Shown one piece after another: positions 48,184 to 61,899 of a DNA stretch of 64,000 nucleotides. The stretch is from Chromobotia macracanthus. Lineage: Eukaryota; Chordata; Actinopteri; Cypriniformes; Botiidae. Position 1 is the first letter of the stretch. Each line of letters starts with the position of its first letter. The stretch is from assembly GCA_036877525.1 (NCBI GenBank), contig JAZGTH010000075.1, positions 1,417,501 to 1,481,500 on the forward strand, in the 5' to 3' direction. A program made the translations under genes and the position numbers. The notes under the pieces were generated by a model. That model saw only the letters and a program-made list of their open reading frames with translations, did no database searches and had not been told where the DNA came from.

Positions 48184-51100
48184 ACACACATATTTTATTC
48201 AGGTGGCGGCTTTTAAGTTTGACATCAATTAGTGTGACAAGTGGCAAAAAATTCAGTCTAAATATGAAATCTGAGTCAAAACTGTATAATGAGGCACATA
48301 CACACTCTCACACACTCACGTTGTCTGGTCATTAGTGAATTCCAGCTCGCCGTGTGTGTCCTCGTAGTCGACCCCGGCCCCCTGTGCTGTCCCGGATTCT
48401 GTGTGATACGGAACAATCACAGTTCCGCGGGCTCCGGAGTTCCGGACCACCGTCACCTCCATGGTGCCCACACTCTCGCTCACTCGTGTCAGACGGTCAG
48501 TAAACATGAAGATCCCTGCGTGGTCGTCATCCAGGATGGTGACCGTGGCCATGAGAGGTTCCACCAGCTGGGCCTTCGGAGTCTGATCAGTGTCATCAGT
48601 CTCAAACATTCCCTCCGCATCACCCACACGCAGATTCAGCAACCGCACAAAGAAATGCTCGTCCTCCTCAAAGATATCATCATCAATGATGCCCACCTGT
48701 ACAAAGACAAACATGAACACAAAATCCACCTGTTTTCTTTCTTTATATACAGTCCTGGTTTATTGTGCGAAATTCATCGACACAATTTATTCCAAAGAAA
48801 AGAAATTGTCTTTGTAGTCTTTCATCAAAATGAACTTATTCTCTCTCACTCCATCTCCATAACAGACTATCAATCATTGTTACTCAACCAAGGACAGACA
48901 GCACAGCGCTGTTGCTGTGGATACACAGTGTTGTCTCAGTGGAGTGGAAGTTTGTCTAGAGAGTTTTATCACATGAAAAATAAATGAGATTCTCTGGAAT
49001 CTGTCGGTAGGTACAGATGTTTAAAACTGCACCTTTAATAAATATTCCACAGTAACAAAGTTAAAAGGGTTTCATTTTGAGTCACGTCATGTCAGAATTA
49101 CTAGAATTATGAGATAAATCTGAGCAGTTTATGTCCTTGGACTCAAACATGATGTTTCTATGGCAACGCTCATAATGCCCTTGAAACTCTTGAAATAACT
49201 CATGAAACTCTTCATTACTTACAAATGTGTCCTCGGTACATTTTCACCACCTCAATATTGGATTAAATAATCATTTAGCAGATGGTTTTGTCCAGAGCAG
49301 CTTGTAGTACAATTATTACAGAAACCCTGAAGCAACTGGAGTTATTTCCTTCTCAAGACCACAATACTGATGTTAAACAGTTCCAAAAACAAAACCCAGT
49401 CCCAGCTAGAAACCACATAAACCAGTTAACAGGTTTCAGCTGAGCAGGTCTCTTCCCCTCACCTTTATTTCTTTTCTGGTCTCTCCAGGTTTAAATACCA
49501 GCGTCCCCTCACAATACTCATAATCTGAGCCGGCATTGGCTGTGCCGTCCTCTGTGCAGTAGTCAACGTAGAACGTGCTCTCCCCCTGACCTCCCCGACA
49601 CACCACACCAATTGTGATGGTGCCGCAGTTCTCCATGCACTGGCTGTGCGCCCTCTCAAAGGAGATACGGCTGCAGACCACCAGGTCATCCTCCACTGAG
49701 GCCTCATCACCGCCTGGAATGGCTGTGCGGCGTGTGTGATCGGCTGCATGTTTCTTCAGCACATTACCAGCCCCGATCATCATGCGTGTGGCCTGGACAC
49801 GGTAGAAGGCGCGACTCTTCTGCTGATGGAGGAGGGCGTAGTAGTTGGCCAACTCCATCAGCTGATCAAGCTCCTTCTCTGGATACTTCTGCTTTAGGTC
49901 CTTCAGGATACGAATCACCTGCAGACAAAATATTGTGAGTTAATATGAGGAAATATGATCCGATTGTTCCTGCGCCACCAGTGTCACTAAATTCCTGCAT
50001 ACTGTCATATCTGCTATTGGCTAGCCACACAAATGCCCCATAAAGCTGAGCTATTCTTGCTGTGTCAGGATGGTTAGCATGTTCAGCGGTTTAAAGAGGA
50101 AAGAGAAAAGCTGTTATTTGGAACAACACACAGTAAGTGTGACTAAACAATGACAGACATTTCGTCTTTTTTCATCTTTTCAGCTTCTCTTTATAATTAC
50201 ATTATCACTGTTGACTAGAAACTATACCTTTGGACATCAGAAGTCTTTGTGTGTCTGTGTGTAAATAAATGAGTGTGTATTTTTTCTCACTTCTTTACGA
50301 CTCTCATCCAGGTCTCTGGCGCTCTCCATGTAAACGGTCGTGCTGTTGGAGTTGGGCAGGGTTGCCATGGCACCCGTTGTGTTGCCATCCTGATAATGTT
50401 CCTGGGTGCTGACTCCACCCCTCAGTGGAAATTTCCCATCCATCATCATCTCCATACCTTTGGGTGTCATCTCCCCCTCCGTCTCCACGACAACTCCTGT
50501 CCGTTTGTCAGCACGGTAACGCTTCGACATGTACTTGTAAAAAAGGAGGCGACGGTCGGCAATCCAGGCCAGAATCACGCAAACAGGAAAATAGCAGAGA
50601 GTGACCAGAGCTTCCCATACCTACAACACACACATGCGCACACAAACACACAACACACACACAAACAGATCAATACACACACATCAAAACATTCATCAAA
50701 CCAATGAACAAACAGAACAGAGGTCAGCTGAGAAAAGATGACAACAGTAAAAAAACAGGAAACAGTGCAGAGGCATTTACAGCTACAATAAACTTGAACA
50801 GACAGAGAAAAAGACTGTAAGTCACTTCATTACAAATGACTCCATATGATTCTGTTTGTGATCAGAAGTTCTGGAACATAAACAACATTTATCATCATAT
50901 TGTGACACAGTAAAGCAGACAGTGTTTGTCACACTAATGAGAGAATCTCATACAAACATTCAGGTCACATTTTATCTCTCAACCCAAACAACATTAAAAT
51001 AGAATTAGAAACTATTAGAAACTCCTATATTTTGCATATAGGAATAAATATCCATTTTAGAACAATTAGGCTTTATTCTGCGTTTTTAAGACAATTAAAC

Positions 51101-54100
51101 ACATAAATACAATCCAACATTCACTCCAGATTCACTCATAAACACAAACACTAAGAGTACACACACACACCTCCACGACTCCTGGTGAGATGATGGAGAG
51201 GATCAGGTAGAGCCAGATGTAGGCGAAGATGCTCCAGAAGGCAGTGATGAAGAACACCCTCAGATGTCTGATCTTCCTCACCTCACCTTCAGGTATCACC
51301 CACACACAGATCCCGATGATCACAAACATGTTGAAAGCAGCGCTGCCCACAATGGTGCCTGGACCCAGCTCACCGGGCTCGAACCCGTGACCACACACCT
51401 GAGACATTCACACACATACAGTTTGATGTGACCTTGAGCACAGCCCCAGATGGTTGCTCCGCCCACACTGTAAGCAAAATTCAGTGTTAATCAAGGCCAA
51501 TCATGCAAGCTGTTTAATATGCAGCCATGTAAAGAGTGCTTCTGGACCAATCAGATCATACTTTGGGTGGAGCTACCGGTATGCTTTTTCAGTTTTAACT
51601 AAAACTAAAACAAGTTAAATACACCCATCACACCTACATAACTTTTCTAAAGCCTGATGAAAGTACACGAGATAAAGAAAAGGAAAATCAGACAGTACGC
51701 AGGCTGCTGTTTCTCTAGAGCTGACGGACTGTCTTGTCTGCTCCTGCTCTTACAAAGACAATTTTTCAAGATGAAAGATACATTGTTATTATGTTAACCG
51801 TTGTGACCTGAGGTCTTAACACATTAAGTGTTGTGATGCAGATTGACAAACAACAGAGTGATAAATGTGAGTCAATAAAGCTCAGCTAATGCTGACCGGC
51901 GCAGCTGCAAGCACCTCCCGCAGACAGGACAGCAGATCCGAGACAGCGAACATGCTGTTTCTGTGTGGTGGACAGAGAGAAATGAAGCAGAGCTGGTCTG
52001 TCTCACACCCTCATTAATAAACATTAGGCTATCTAGACACTCATTAGATGAGAGCAGAACTCAGCAGGCCAAATGTTACACAGCATGTGTTCCACCAACT
52101 TTAAGTAATTCACACACACTAATGGACCAGTAAGCTGTGCCCTAACATAACCACTGCTCAGAGTTTCTCTTTCATTGTTTAGGAGATTTAATGAAGTTCT
52201 CTGTCATGCTGTGTTTCGTACTTTATCACAAATATCCCACTAAAACCTGTTAAACCAGCCTAAAATGGTTTTCTGGTCCAGCACATCTTGCGGTCTGGGC
52301 AACCTGATTTTTCTGAACTTCCAGAGAGGAGACAGTCAGTAAAGGATACAGCAGAGATACTAAACAAATGTGGATAGCATATCTCAGATCATTTGACCTA
52401 ATCAAAAATTAATGAGACAAATTTGAGAGTCAAAAAATATAACTGAGATCAAATAAATTTCATTTGTGAGATCATACAGGTTAAATTAAGGTCATCATTA
52501 CTGTGATGACAGTCTGTCTGTATTAACCTCAGCTCACACTCATGAACATTTAGCCATCTGGTGTGAATGTAATTAATGGTTCTACAGTAAACGGTCGCAG
52601 AAGGATTTTCTCCTCTCATGTGTCAACAGCCCACCCACCTCAATGACCGACAGCAGAATTTCAGGAGCGGACGAACCCAGAGCCATCAGGGTCAGATTGG
52701 ACACGGTTTCATTCCAGATTCTTACAGTGGCCACAGATGTTTCTCCATTTGGCATGGTGATGGTCACCTGCTTCTCCTGAGGGATCGAAGAGAAAAATAC
52801 TTTTGTTAGCAGTGTTTAAAGTTAGCAGATCAGTCACAATCTAAACCTCTCAATAAACCAACCAAATACTCTCAGAAAAGCAGGGTTTACTGTCAGGGCT
52901 CATAATTCTGGTTTTCTTGGTAAATCTGTTTCTAACGTTTCACCGCACCTCACTCCAGCTGTCACGTCTGAGATAAAGAATTCAGGTGGAGTTTGTTTGT
53001 TTGTTCGGCTGCAGGCTCTGAAGAGTTCAGGGTGCAGCGCTGCGATCCTCCGCAGCTCTGATCTCGTAAACCTCCTCTCTTGTAACACTTTCCTTTAAAT
53101 AATTTGTGAGTTGCATTACTAGTGCTCATAATGATGCATCTAAAGAATCCTGCGCATGCATGAATGAAACACCCCAGCAGGACAGAACAAAGACTGTGAA
53201 AACTCCTTCCAGCATGAGGAATAAATGCAGACACAGACTAGGAAACCACTCAGACTCTCTCTAACACACACAAACATCTTACAGTTAAATGTGTTGCATG
53301 TTTTTAATATCAATAATCTACACATAGCTAGCAGGCTAATTTTGTACAATACATTCTGCATGCTTTGTGTGACAAGTGCAATTGTGACTGGAAACGCTAG
53401 CATTCTTACATCAGTGTCCTTATCTGTCAGAAGAGTGAAATATATTCACAACACTGTTGCAAATAATGTCACAATAAAATATAATGGTCAAATATATAAC
53501 AGCTTATTTTGCCAAAACAGCTCATCTGGGCTTAACATGATTTACCCTGTTAGTACAACATTAATGTTTTAGATTATTGTCTTTGCTGGTCTGTGATCAA
53601 CTTTCACATTTCCCAGAGGTTTTAGTTCAGGTAGAGTTTGGTTTGATTTAGATTAGTTGTGTGGTTTCAGGCCTAGTAAAGGATATTGATTCCAAAGATG
53701 TCCTGCTTGGCTAAATCCCATCATGTGGTGGTATGAAGAGATCTGTGGGCTGGTTCACTGCTCACTCACGCACAGGGATCAGATGAACTCACATACGCAT
53801 ATGGAGAAATGTTGGCACAGAACAACAGGAGGTCAGGATGAAATAATCACTGCTCACAATGATGGCTCACTAATTCCATTTCTGGTTTAATGGTTGCACT
53901 GCATTCTGGTTAACTGCACGTGCGAGATATTTACTGCAGTATTTAGCATGAGTAAGTGTGTGAGCCAAGTGAATAAAGATGCATTTACAGCCATGAAATA
54001 TAAAACTGGATTTTGAGTTATGTCTGGCTGGGTTACTTAAACTAAGTGAAAAAGTAAAGAATATAAAGAAGAGTATTGACTACAGAAGGAAAACAACCCA

Positions 54101-55107
54101 GCCTCCTTTATACCCACGGCGGGTTAATTTTTCTCTCTGGACAGGTTTATGCTGCATTAGTCAGCAGGGTGAGAAATGTGGGCGATCTTCAGCGGGCGAG
54201 TGTTGACGAGTCAGTCGCTTTACAGAAAAAACATCCAGCACACTGCAAACATTTACATATCATTACGTTTACAAAAGTCACGAAGAAGAAGTCACGATTC
54301 TTTCTGTTTTAATAACAGCAATTACTAGCTGAACTCCAGCTGAAGTGAGGGCTACGCTTTCAAAGAAACAAAAATGACAATTTCATTTTAATGGAACTCT
54401 TTTCTTTACAATGAGAGTCAAAATTGATTAAAATACTAAAAAAAATAGTATAAATACAGTAAAACAACAGAATGTTCATGTCTGACTGAACCATTTAAGA
54501 AAACTGTACTGTTCTTTATAGAATGTCTGACAATAACTTTTGGTTTTAAGAAGAGTTTTGAATTATGTTACTTATGTTACAGTATGTTAGTTCAGTTACC
54601 AGAAGCACTAAATTTAATAAGTTTAACTGAAGTGAATGCTGTACAAAACCCCTGCACTGAAACGAGTTCACATTAAAACATGCAGCACTTGAGAACGAGA
54701 GGGTAGAGGTTACCTGAGCAGTGCCTCACCTGTGAGGTGATGACCTCTATGGAGGCCATGAATCTGTCAGCGATGATGGACACACCCAGAAACATGTACA
54801 TGAGAAAGACAAAGTACACGACAGCCCGGGCGATCTGTTCTCCAAGACCTGGATTAATGGGATTCCAAACCGGCAGGATAATTCCAGGTTTACACTCCAC
54901 CAGTTGGCTGCACTTTTTATTTTGAACAGCAGCATCATCGTTATCAGTCAGATTGGCGTAGCGCTCTGAGGGAAACTCTGGAGAGATGGAGGCCTGAAGA
55001 GATGGTTCCTCTCGCTGGGACTCAGGAATGCAGGAAGGAGGAAGAGAAAGGATGACAAAGAGAGACAGAAGAAGGACAGGGGAGTGTTGAGAGGAAAACA
55101 CAGCCAT
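43733..55107 (-). CDS. slc8a2/slc8a4: Sodium/calcium exchanger, SLC8 family (NCX2/NCX4 type)
   Basis: Twelve coding exons on the minus strand: 55107-54730, 52776-52639, 51398-51171, 50620-50291, 49918-49463, 48696-48320, 48136-48033, 47782-47765, 46896-46772, 45363-45264, 44538-44260 and 44109-43733. The frame is kept throughout, giving 969 residues. Features in order: signal peptide; TM1 with GVSIIADRFMASIEVIT; alpha-1 repeat with SSAPEILLSVIEVCGHG and GSAAFNMF; an XIP-like basic segment (RRLLFYKYMSKRYR); Calx-beta domains CBD1 and CBD2 with DYEYCEGTLVFKPGE, DDDIFEEDEHFFVR and ATVTILDDDHAG; alpha-2 repeat with GTSIPDTFASK and GNVTGSNAVNVFLGIG; terminus LEAYCHIEGF. The protein exchanges three Na+ for one Ca2+ at the plasma membrane. 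The CBD1 stretch LLNLRVGDAEGMFE and the cassette ALLLNE favour NCX2, but the fish-specific NCX4 cannot be excluded. Confidence 0.9.
44142..44202 (-). mobile_element. tRNA-derived SINE fragment
   Basis: On the minus strand there is a tRNA-like head with an A-box-like TAGGTCAATGGGTAGAGC and a B-box-like GGTTCGAATAC. The element is truncated after the head. It lies in the last slc8 intron. Confidence 0.7.
44588..44741 (-). mobile_element. tRNA-derived SINE, nearly complete
   Basis: The minus strand runs from a tRNA-like head (B-box-like GGGTTTGATTCC) into the teleost-wide tail CACTGTAAGTTGCTTTGAAT, with ATGCATAAATGTAAAA at the end. It is in an slc8 intron and in the same orientation as the gene. 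Confidence 0.8.
44771..44786 (+). promoter_or_regulatory. Candidate CTCF-binding site in an slc8 intron
   Basis: The plus strand reads ACTACCAGAGGGCAGTAT, one mismatch from the CTCF core. This is a motif match only. Confidence 0.3.
45735..46450. repeat. 31-bp minisatellite in an slc8 intron
   Basis: About 23 copies of a 31-bp unit built from a CT-rich half (TTTCTCTCTGTCTCTC) and a unique half (ATCTGAAGCATTGAC). A few copies have CTGTTTCTC or a 2-4 base deletion. It lies between the exons at 46772 and 45363. Confidence 0.96.
46453..46745. mobile_element. Possible degenerate transposon remnant
   Basis: Directly after the 31-bp minisatellite is a segment with G-rich runs (GGGAGTGGGGGTGGGG, GGGGGGGCCTTGAAG) and ending TTTTGCACAGCCCTG. 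This looks like a degenerate transposable-element end, but no family or target duplication could be assigned. Confidence 0.25.
48149..48189. repeat. (CA)n microsatellite in an slc8 intron
   Basis: About 20 CA units begin some 13 nt from the acceptor of the exon at 48136, on the intron side. Confidence 0.9.
49258..49375 (+). mobile_element. Degenerate teleost SINE-type repeat
   Basis: The plus strand reads CATTTAGCAGATGGTTTTGT, then CCAGAGCAGCTTGTAGTACA and later AGCAACTGGAGTTATTTCCT. This resembles the widespread teleost element with 'ATTTAGCAGATGCTTTTATC' and 'AGCAACTTGGGGTTAAGTGC' segments. It lies in the slc8 intron between the exons at 49463 and 48696. Confidence 0.55.
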
Positions 55108-55199
55108 GATCTCACTCCTCAGTGTGTTCTAGAATTCAGAGGAGGAGAGTTGAGCAGAGGAGATGAACGGGCTGAGGAAACAGCCCACCAGGTAGACCT

Positions 55200-58100
55200 G
55201 AGGAGAACAGAAGACAGACTATATAACAACCTTGTTTAATGGAAGGAAAACCAAAAAACAACTGGACATGAAGAACCAATATTAGAAGAACAGCAGAAAT
55301 ATCTTCTGGCCGCTGCAGCAGTGAAATGTTTGGCACAGAGAGCTCATTTAAAGTTGTGTGAATCAAGTATAAGATTCATGAGTATAAGTTCAGGTACAGA
55401 CAACAGGAACGTGTCCTTACCAAAGTTATAAGATCACTAAATGTCATAATCCATACCAGTATTACAATATACACTGAAAGCAGCATATTGTTCTGCTTCA
55501 TGTTTTTATTTAAAGAGTAGCGTTTTATTTCCCTTTATAAACTAACACAGCTTCACTGTGTATAAGCAAACATTTCTGCATCTACATCTGTTACATTGAT
55601 TTGAAAGTGTTTATAATGATGAAACTGAACCCAAAGACTTTATGATTAAAGAGAAACATGCAGGATGCAGAAACAGACCTCGGCTGAAAACAGTTTGCGT
55701 AGGCAAAGCAATCATTTATTTCAAAAAGTGAAACACTTCAAGGACAGAACTGTACTGCTGATGTTTTATAAGGTCTTATAAACATCAAGCAGAGACACAG
55801 AACTCAAAAATCAATGAAACAACAACAGAGGTTTGGCTGGATTATTGCAGGATTATGCTCTCCGCAGGTCTCAGAGACATTGTTTGTGCACACAACTTCA
55901 AATACACCTTCATGTGCCTCCACATAGCATCACGCAAACACCCCCCCCACACACAAAATACTTTTATACGTTTGGAGATTAAATGTGGTTCTCAGTCAAG
56001 AGTTTTATCAAAGTATAAACTTTGTCTCAGATGTTGCTTTTATGATAAAATTAAGAAATAAAATTGAAACAAATGAAACAATCCAACAAGAGGAAATATT
56101 TACTGAAGATATCAAACATACACAGTGACTGTATGTATAAATGTGCAGTGACATCTGTATGACTGCCGGCTCGTGAACTGTGGAGAGCACATAAGCTCCG
56201 ATACAGCAGCCAGGCGAAGACTCAGTCATAATCAGAGACCAAATAAACTTAATAGAGAACAAACTGAAAACTGTGTGTGTTTGTGCTGCTGGGATGCAGT
56301 CTGCACCCAACTCATGTTTATCTTCAAAAAAACAAAGTAAAGAGGTACAAAACAGATGCTTTGGAGGCGACAGAAGAGAGATAGGATGATTATGGAGCTC
56401 GCTGCTTATTTCAGCATATAATGACAGAGAAAAGAGAAGAAAGAGAAATTAAATTACACCAGAATCAAAAACACAAACAGACTCCCAGAACATAAATCTA
56501 GTTATCCGAGTTATGAAACACAAAACAACGTTAAACAGACAAGCGGACAATAAACACTAGCTCAACATGACCTGCACCCTGAACACTCTCATTCAAAACT
56601 AGCTGCTGGGGTGTTGCCAGGGCATTTTTATGTGGTTGCTAGGGTGTTCTTAATGGTTGCCAGGTGGTTGCTACTGGCTCAACACAAACGGGACAAAATG
56701 AATCATGCCCTATAGTAAGTCACTTAACAAAGTCGTCTTTGATATCCTAATTGTTTATGTGCGTCCATTAATGCTTTAGCAATGTTCATAATGCCAATAA
56801 AGCTATTGTGTGTGTGTGTGAAAGAGAGAGAGAAGTAAGTCCTGCTCATAGATAGTCACCCCACGACCAGGACGTTTCTATAGCGACTAGTGAAGGGATG
56901 CTGAGGGTGAGCCATCATAGAGGAATGAAGCAGATACATAGAGAGAGTGAGAGAGAGAGAGAGGGAAAGAGAGTGAGAGTATACTTCATTATGAAGACAT
57001 TTCGTTATTGGATTGCAAACATGAAGATAATGGGTTAATCTCTCAAACCCTGTCAGGAACATGCCAGGTTATATTTCACTGCAAAACAAAACAATAAGTC
57101 ATCCATTTAGCTGTTTCGGCAAGTACACACACACAAACACTACAGAGTTTTTAAGATGTTCTGACACAGATTGAGAAGTTTTGTGCAATTACTCAAACGA
57201 TCTCTGATGGGCTGCTGGCTGAACTGCACACTGTGTTCAAACACATGCTGTGATGGTTCATTTCATCTGCTGACCACGACACATCTGATAACATATGCCT
57301 GCTTATTTCAACATGACAAACTGAGAAACGTGAGGTCATTTGCTGCTATGCCCCAGAACAGAGCAAGACATTAAACCATCTTGTAATTCTATCCTAAAAC
57401 ATATTTTTTAAAAAGGGCTTTTCTAAGCTGGTTTTCATTTTTATGAAAACAATATATATATATATATAACAATATATACAGATACACACACATATAAATT
57501 CAAATATATATAGTAAAAATATATCACGTTTTCAGAAGCTACTTGTAAAGACGCTCTATACTTCTTTAAATTCTTCTCATTAACACAATATAACATCAGA
57601 ACTTGCAGGTTAGCATGACATCAGAACCTAGAAAATCCTAGAAAATATTTCAAGCGAATGTGAAATTGGTCTTATTTACTTTCTCAATATAACTCCAGCT
57701 CTTACTGTGAACGATTTGTGTGTTTTTCCTGAGACATCAAATCCTGCCCTTCATATTTTCCTGGTTTATTATCCTCTCTCTTTATGGAAGCAAAATAATA
57801 TTGATTTTAATAATATGATGTGTAAATACTGTGGAATATGTAAACAGTTTGAACCTGCAGTCACAACAGACTTTGTTTTCTGTCCACTTCAGTTTAAACA
57901 AGCAAACGCGGGACGTGAACTCTAATATTGTATAATCATATTATAATATTGAAAGACATTTGATCAGTCACAGACTGACCTCTGCTGTTTATTCCAAACA
58001 AAAGACTGCTGGAGTCTGAGATCAGAACACCACAGTTATTTGTTACTCATTGTACTGTTTGTTTATTAATATTTCTAATTTGGCAGCTATTAAAATATTT

Positions 58101-60860
58101 ACAAAACGTAAAGAATAAACCGACAGCTAATGTCCCTGTGATCGTCCCTGAGCTTCAGTTACATCAGAAGAACTTTTGATATTTCTGAGGCTTTTGAGAA
58201 ACATCTGAACATTTAACTGAGACATCACCTGTTCTGCTTCAACCAACCTCACTTCATATCAACATACACTCAATACACAAACTCTAACTCAATTCACAAT
58301 TCAGTCTGAGCTCATTTTAAAATGTCCATTTATAATGCAATCTCTCTCTCACGCTTTCTCACTCTCTCGCTGTCTGCCGCGCACACTCAGATGGTTATGT
58401 GATTGGATAAAGCAGTAGATTTCATCTCTGAGAGTTGTATCAGTTGTTTAATTTCAGCAGTATCTGATACTGGCTCTGATATTAAAATAGAAAGTGTCTG
58501 ATGTTGGAAACATCACACACCAGTGGTAAGAACAGCCAAAGGCTTCACATTAACATGCTGAGCTGTAATCAGCAGGAAAACAGAATAACATTTGCATATG
58601 CTAAATATGGATTTTTGTTAACAAATAAGAGAAAACACAGTGATCCTGCAACACAGACTCTGCCTAAGAACATCAGACATGAACATGAAGATCATGAACG
58701 GGTCCACCATTCACAGCAACACTCGTCAGTTTCATCAGAAGTTCAAGTGACAGGATCTGGCTAAATTTAGAGTATTTCATGAATGCTCATTAACAGGATT
58801 AATATAAATGCTGAAATCATTACACTGTATGATTTAACACTGAATCTTCCCAGTCACTGCAAGGATATAACAGTTGAGTAATTACCGTGTCAGTGAACTG
58901 ATTAAAGAGAACACAGGTCGTCTGTTTCATCTGATATTAATAGAGGTTTTAATAATTGATGTTTAATGTGAATGAATGAGATTCTGTATGAAGAAGCTGC
59001 AGGCAACATGAGGGGAGAAATGACAGATACATGAAGATTTAAGGAATGAGAAAATTCTAGCATCATTTTCTCCACCTTCTTTCTTCCATCGAAAACAAAA
59101 GGAGAAATTTGGATGACAAAAGAATCATTAAATGATCATGAAATTGTTTGAATGACAAGTGCACTACAATTTTTTGAATTTCACGATAGTTTGGTGTGCA
59201 AAACATAATTTAATTTTGATTATTAATTAATTAATAGACAAATTAATTGGAACATTCTGGTGATCGTCTCTTATTGATTTCAAAGTGGAAATGATGCTGC
59301 TTTCTACTCTACTGACATCACCTGTGCATGTTTGTCTTGTGTTCAGGAATCAGTGAAGAATTGTTAGCTGAAGTTCAGGACAAAAACAAGAATAGAAGAG
59401 TCAGAGCCAAATTTATTTCATTCTTGGGGAAAAACAATTCCACACTCCACAAGTCTGATTCCAGATATACCACAAGGCAGGAGGTGAAAATTGAATTTTT
59501 GTGCATGCTGCTGATTTAACGGGTATAAAACGAGCTCCAGACACAATGTGTGACCCTTCGAGGGGGTGGCAGTGGGGTGTTTGACTTCACACACGTGAAC
59601 TGTCTGGTATGATAGCTTATTACTTTAGTGTTCTTCAGTATGCATGAAATCATAAAAGCGACTCTAATAGAGCCTAAGATGAGATTAGTAGCACATGGTC
59701 TCTGTTGATCAAAGATCATTTTAAGAGGTGCATGTTTCTGCAGGTGTCACCTAGAATCTCTCACATGAATGGTTAGATATAATATACAGCAGTGTCATTT
59801 AATTTCTAAAATTAACAGCCAACCACACAACAGTTATAAACGGTGTTGTTTTGGCTTTCCTCTGCATACATACTGTACACGCACACACACAAACTCGTGC
59901 ACACATGCTGTTTAATAAAAAATAAACCTGTAGAAAGCTGACAGAAGGAGGCAGAGGTTTTATAAGAATGAAGGTCACTCATCCTGTTTAATTTACACCT
60001 GAAACAGGAACAAACCATTGAGAGACACCAGCAGCTTTAAGAGCTCCTAACCTACAGTAAACTGCAGTAACAGTAACAGTATGCTATTGTAAACACAGCA
60101 CTCCTGAAAAATACCCTGCACACTGTCTAAAGAGTATCATGTGTCACAAATCACAGATGACTGATTTAAATCAGGAAATTACAGATGAGAGAAACACAAA
60201 CTCCTCATGCTGATAAACAGGATTCAGTTACTGTCCTGTGCATACGGATCCAAACAAACAAAATTTGTCTGGCTACAAAATTTTCATCATGTATCAGTTT
60301 CACAATGAGTGAAATAAGTGAGTGAACAAGTGTTTTAAAATGAAGTTTTAAATTGCATTGACTACTGAGAAAATGGATAAGGTTTTTTTTTAGGAACCCT
60401 CTGTTGCCCTTCACGGTGAAAGCATTACTGCCTGTCTCTCCTCCAAGAATAAATCCGGTGAAACCAATCAGAGCTGCTTTCCTAGAAAATGAACATCTGG
60501 TTGTTAGAAATTCAGTCTTGTCTACAGTCATAACATGAGACTGTCTCAAATGTCTTGATGTGACATGGCTGGAAAAATAAGTATGAATAAATGTTCCTCA
60601 GAAACTGGAAGTTCTTGTTGTTATGATGAGGCTTCTACAGCTGCATGTCAGCAGGACTCATCCCCCCTTTTCTCAATTTACTGCTCACTTTTTGTGTCAT
60701 TTTATTCTTTTCCTGTTTCTCTCCGTTCATTTCCTTTTCTATGCCAGTGCGACTGCCCCCCCACCCCCCACCCCCCATAGCGCCAGGGTCTTTTTTTGTT
60801 TACAGTTTTCCTCTTTTCTGTTAAGCATTCTTTATCAACACATGAACTGTACATACAGTA
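55200..60860. other. Upstream flank of the slc8 gene, no assignable gene
   Basis: 5' UTR of the slc8 gene probably extends a short way above 55107, since the next 90 bp upstream are purine-rich and unremarkable. Beyond that I see AT-rich sequence, a GA repeat at 56940-56965, a TA-rich patch near 57450-57510 and a C-rich run near 60755-60776. No coding family was recognised. Confidence 0.5.
56606..56682. repeat. GGTTGCTAGG-type degenerate repeat
   Basis: Tandem degenerate copies of GTGGTTGCTAGGGTGTTCTT and GGTTGCCAGGTGGTTGCTAC. This kind of repeat is very common in cyprinid genomes and supports that placement. Confidence 0.6.
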
Positions 60861-60874
60861 CTTGTGTACTTGAG

Positions 60875-61855
60875 ATGAGACAAAACGAGAAACAGAGGAC
60901 ATGGCATGAGATTAGATGACACAGGAGTTTATAAGATGAGACAAAATGAGAAACAGAGGACATGGCATGAGATTAGATGACACAGGAGTTTATGAGATAA
61001 AACAAAACGAGAAACAGGGGACCTGAATTATACACAGGGTTTATAAAATGAGACAAAACGGAAAACAAAGAAAATGGCATGAGATTAGATGACACAGGAG
61101 TTTATGAGATAAAACAAAACGATTAGATGACACAGGACTTTATGAGAGGAAAAAAAAGAGAAACAGGGGACATGGCATGAGATTAGATGACACAGGAGTT
61201 TATGAGATGAGACAAAACGAGAAACAGGGGACATGGCATGAGATTAGATGACACAGGAGTTTATGAGATAAAACAAAATGAGAAACAGGGGACATGGCAT
61301 GAGATTAGATGACACAGGAGTTTATGAGATGAGACAAAACGAGAAACAGAGGACATGGCATGAGATTAGATGACACAGGAGTTTATGAGATAAAACAAAA
61401 CGAGAAACAGGGGACATGGCATGAGATTAGATGACACAGGAGTTTATGAGATGAGACAAAACGAGAAACAGAGGACATGGCATGAGATTAGATGACACAG
61501 GAGTTTATAAAATGAGACAAAATGAGAAACAGGGGACATGGCATGAGATTAGATGACACAGGAGTTTATGAGATGAGACAAAACGAGAAACAGGGGACAT
61601 GGCATGAGATTAGATGACACAGGAGTTTATGAGATGAGACAAAATGAGAAACAGAGGACATGGCATGAGATTAGATGACACAGGAGTTTATGAGATGAGA
61701 CAAAATGAGAAACAGAGGACATGGCATGAGATTAGATGACACAGGAGTTTATGAGATGAGACAAAATGAGAAACAGAGGACATGGCATGAGATTAGATGA
61801 CACAGGAGTTTATGAGATGAGACAAAATGAGAAACAGAGGACATGGCATGACACA
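60875..61855. repeat. 61-bp minisatellite
   Basis: About 16 copies of a 61-bp unit including GAGATGAGACAAAACGAGAA, ACAGAGGACATGGCATGAG and ATTAGATGACACAGGAGTTT. The rightmost copies are the most uniform, and the left copies carry deletions and substitutions. Unit length was checked by positions 61678, 61739 and 61800. Confidence 0.95.
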
Positions 61856-61899
61856 GTGGATGTTCTGAGGACCTGAAACCTCTCTAAATTCCAGTTGGC

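Noticed and set aside
43733..55107. Assignment as slc8a1 or slc8a3
   Set aside because: The CBD1 segment LLNLRVGDAEGMFE and the six-residue ALLLNE cassette followed by an acidic EEEEARRIAEMG stretch are of the NCX2 type, not NCX1 or NCX3.
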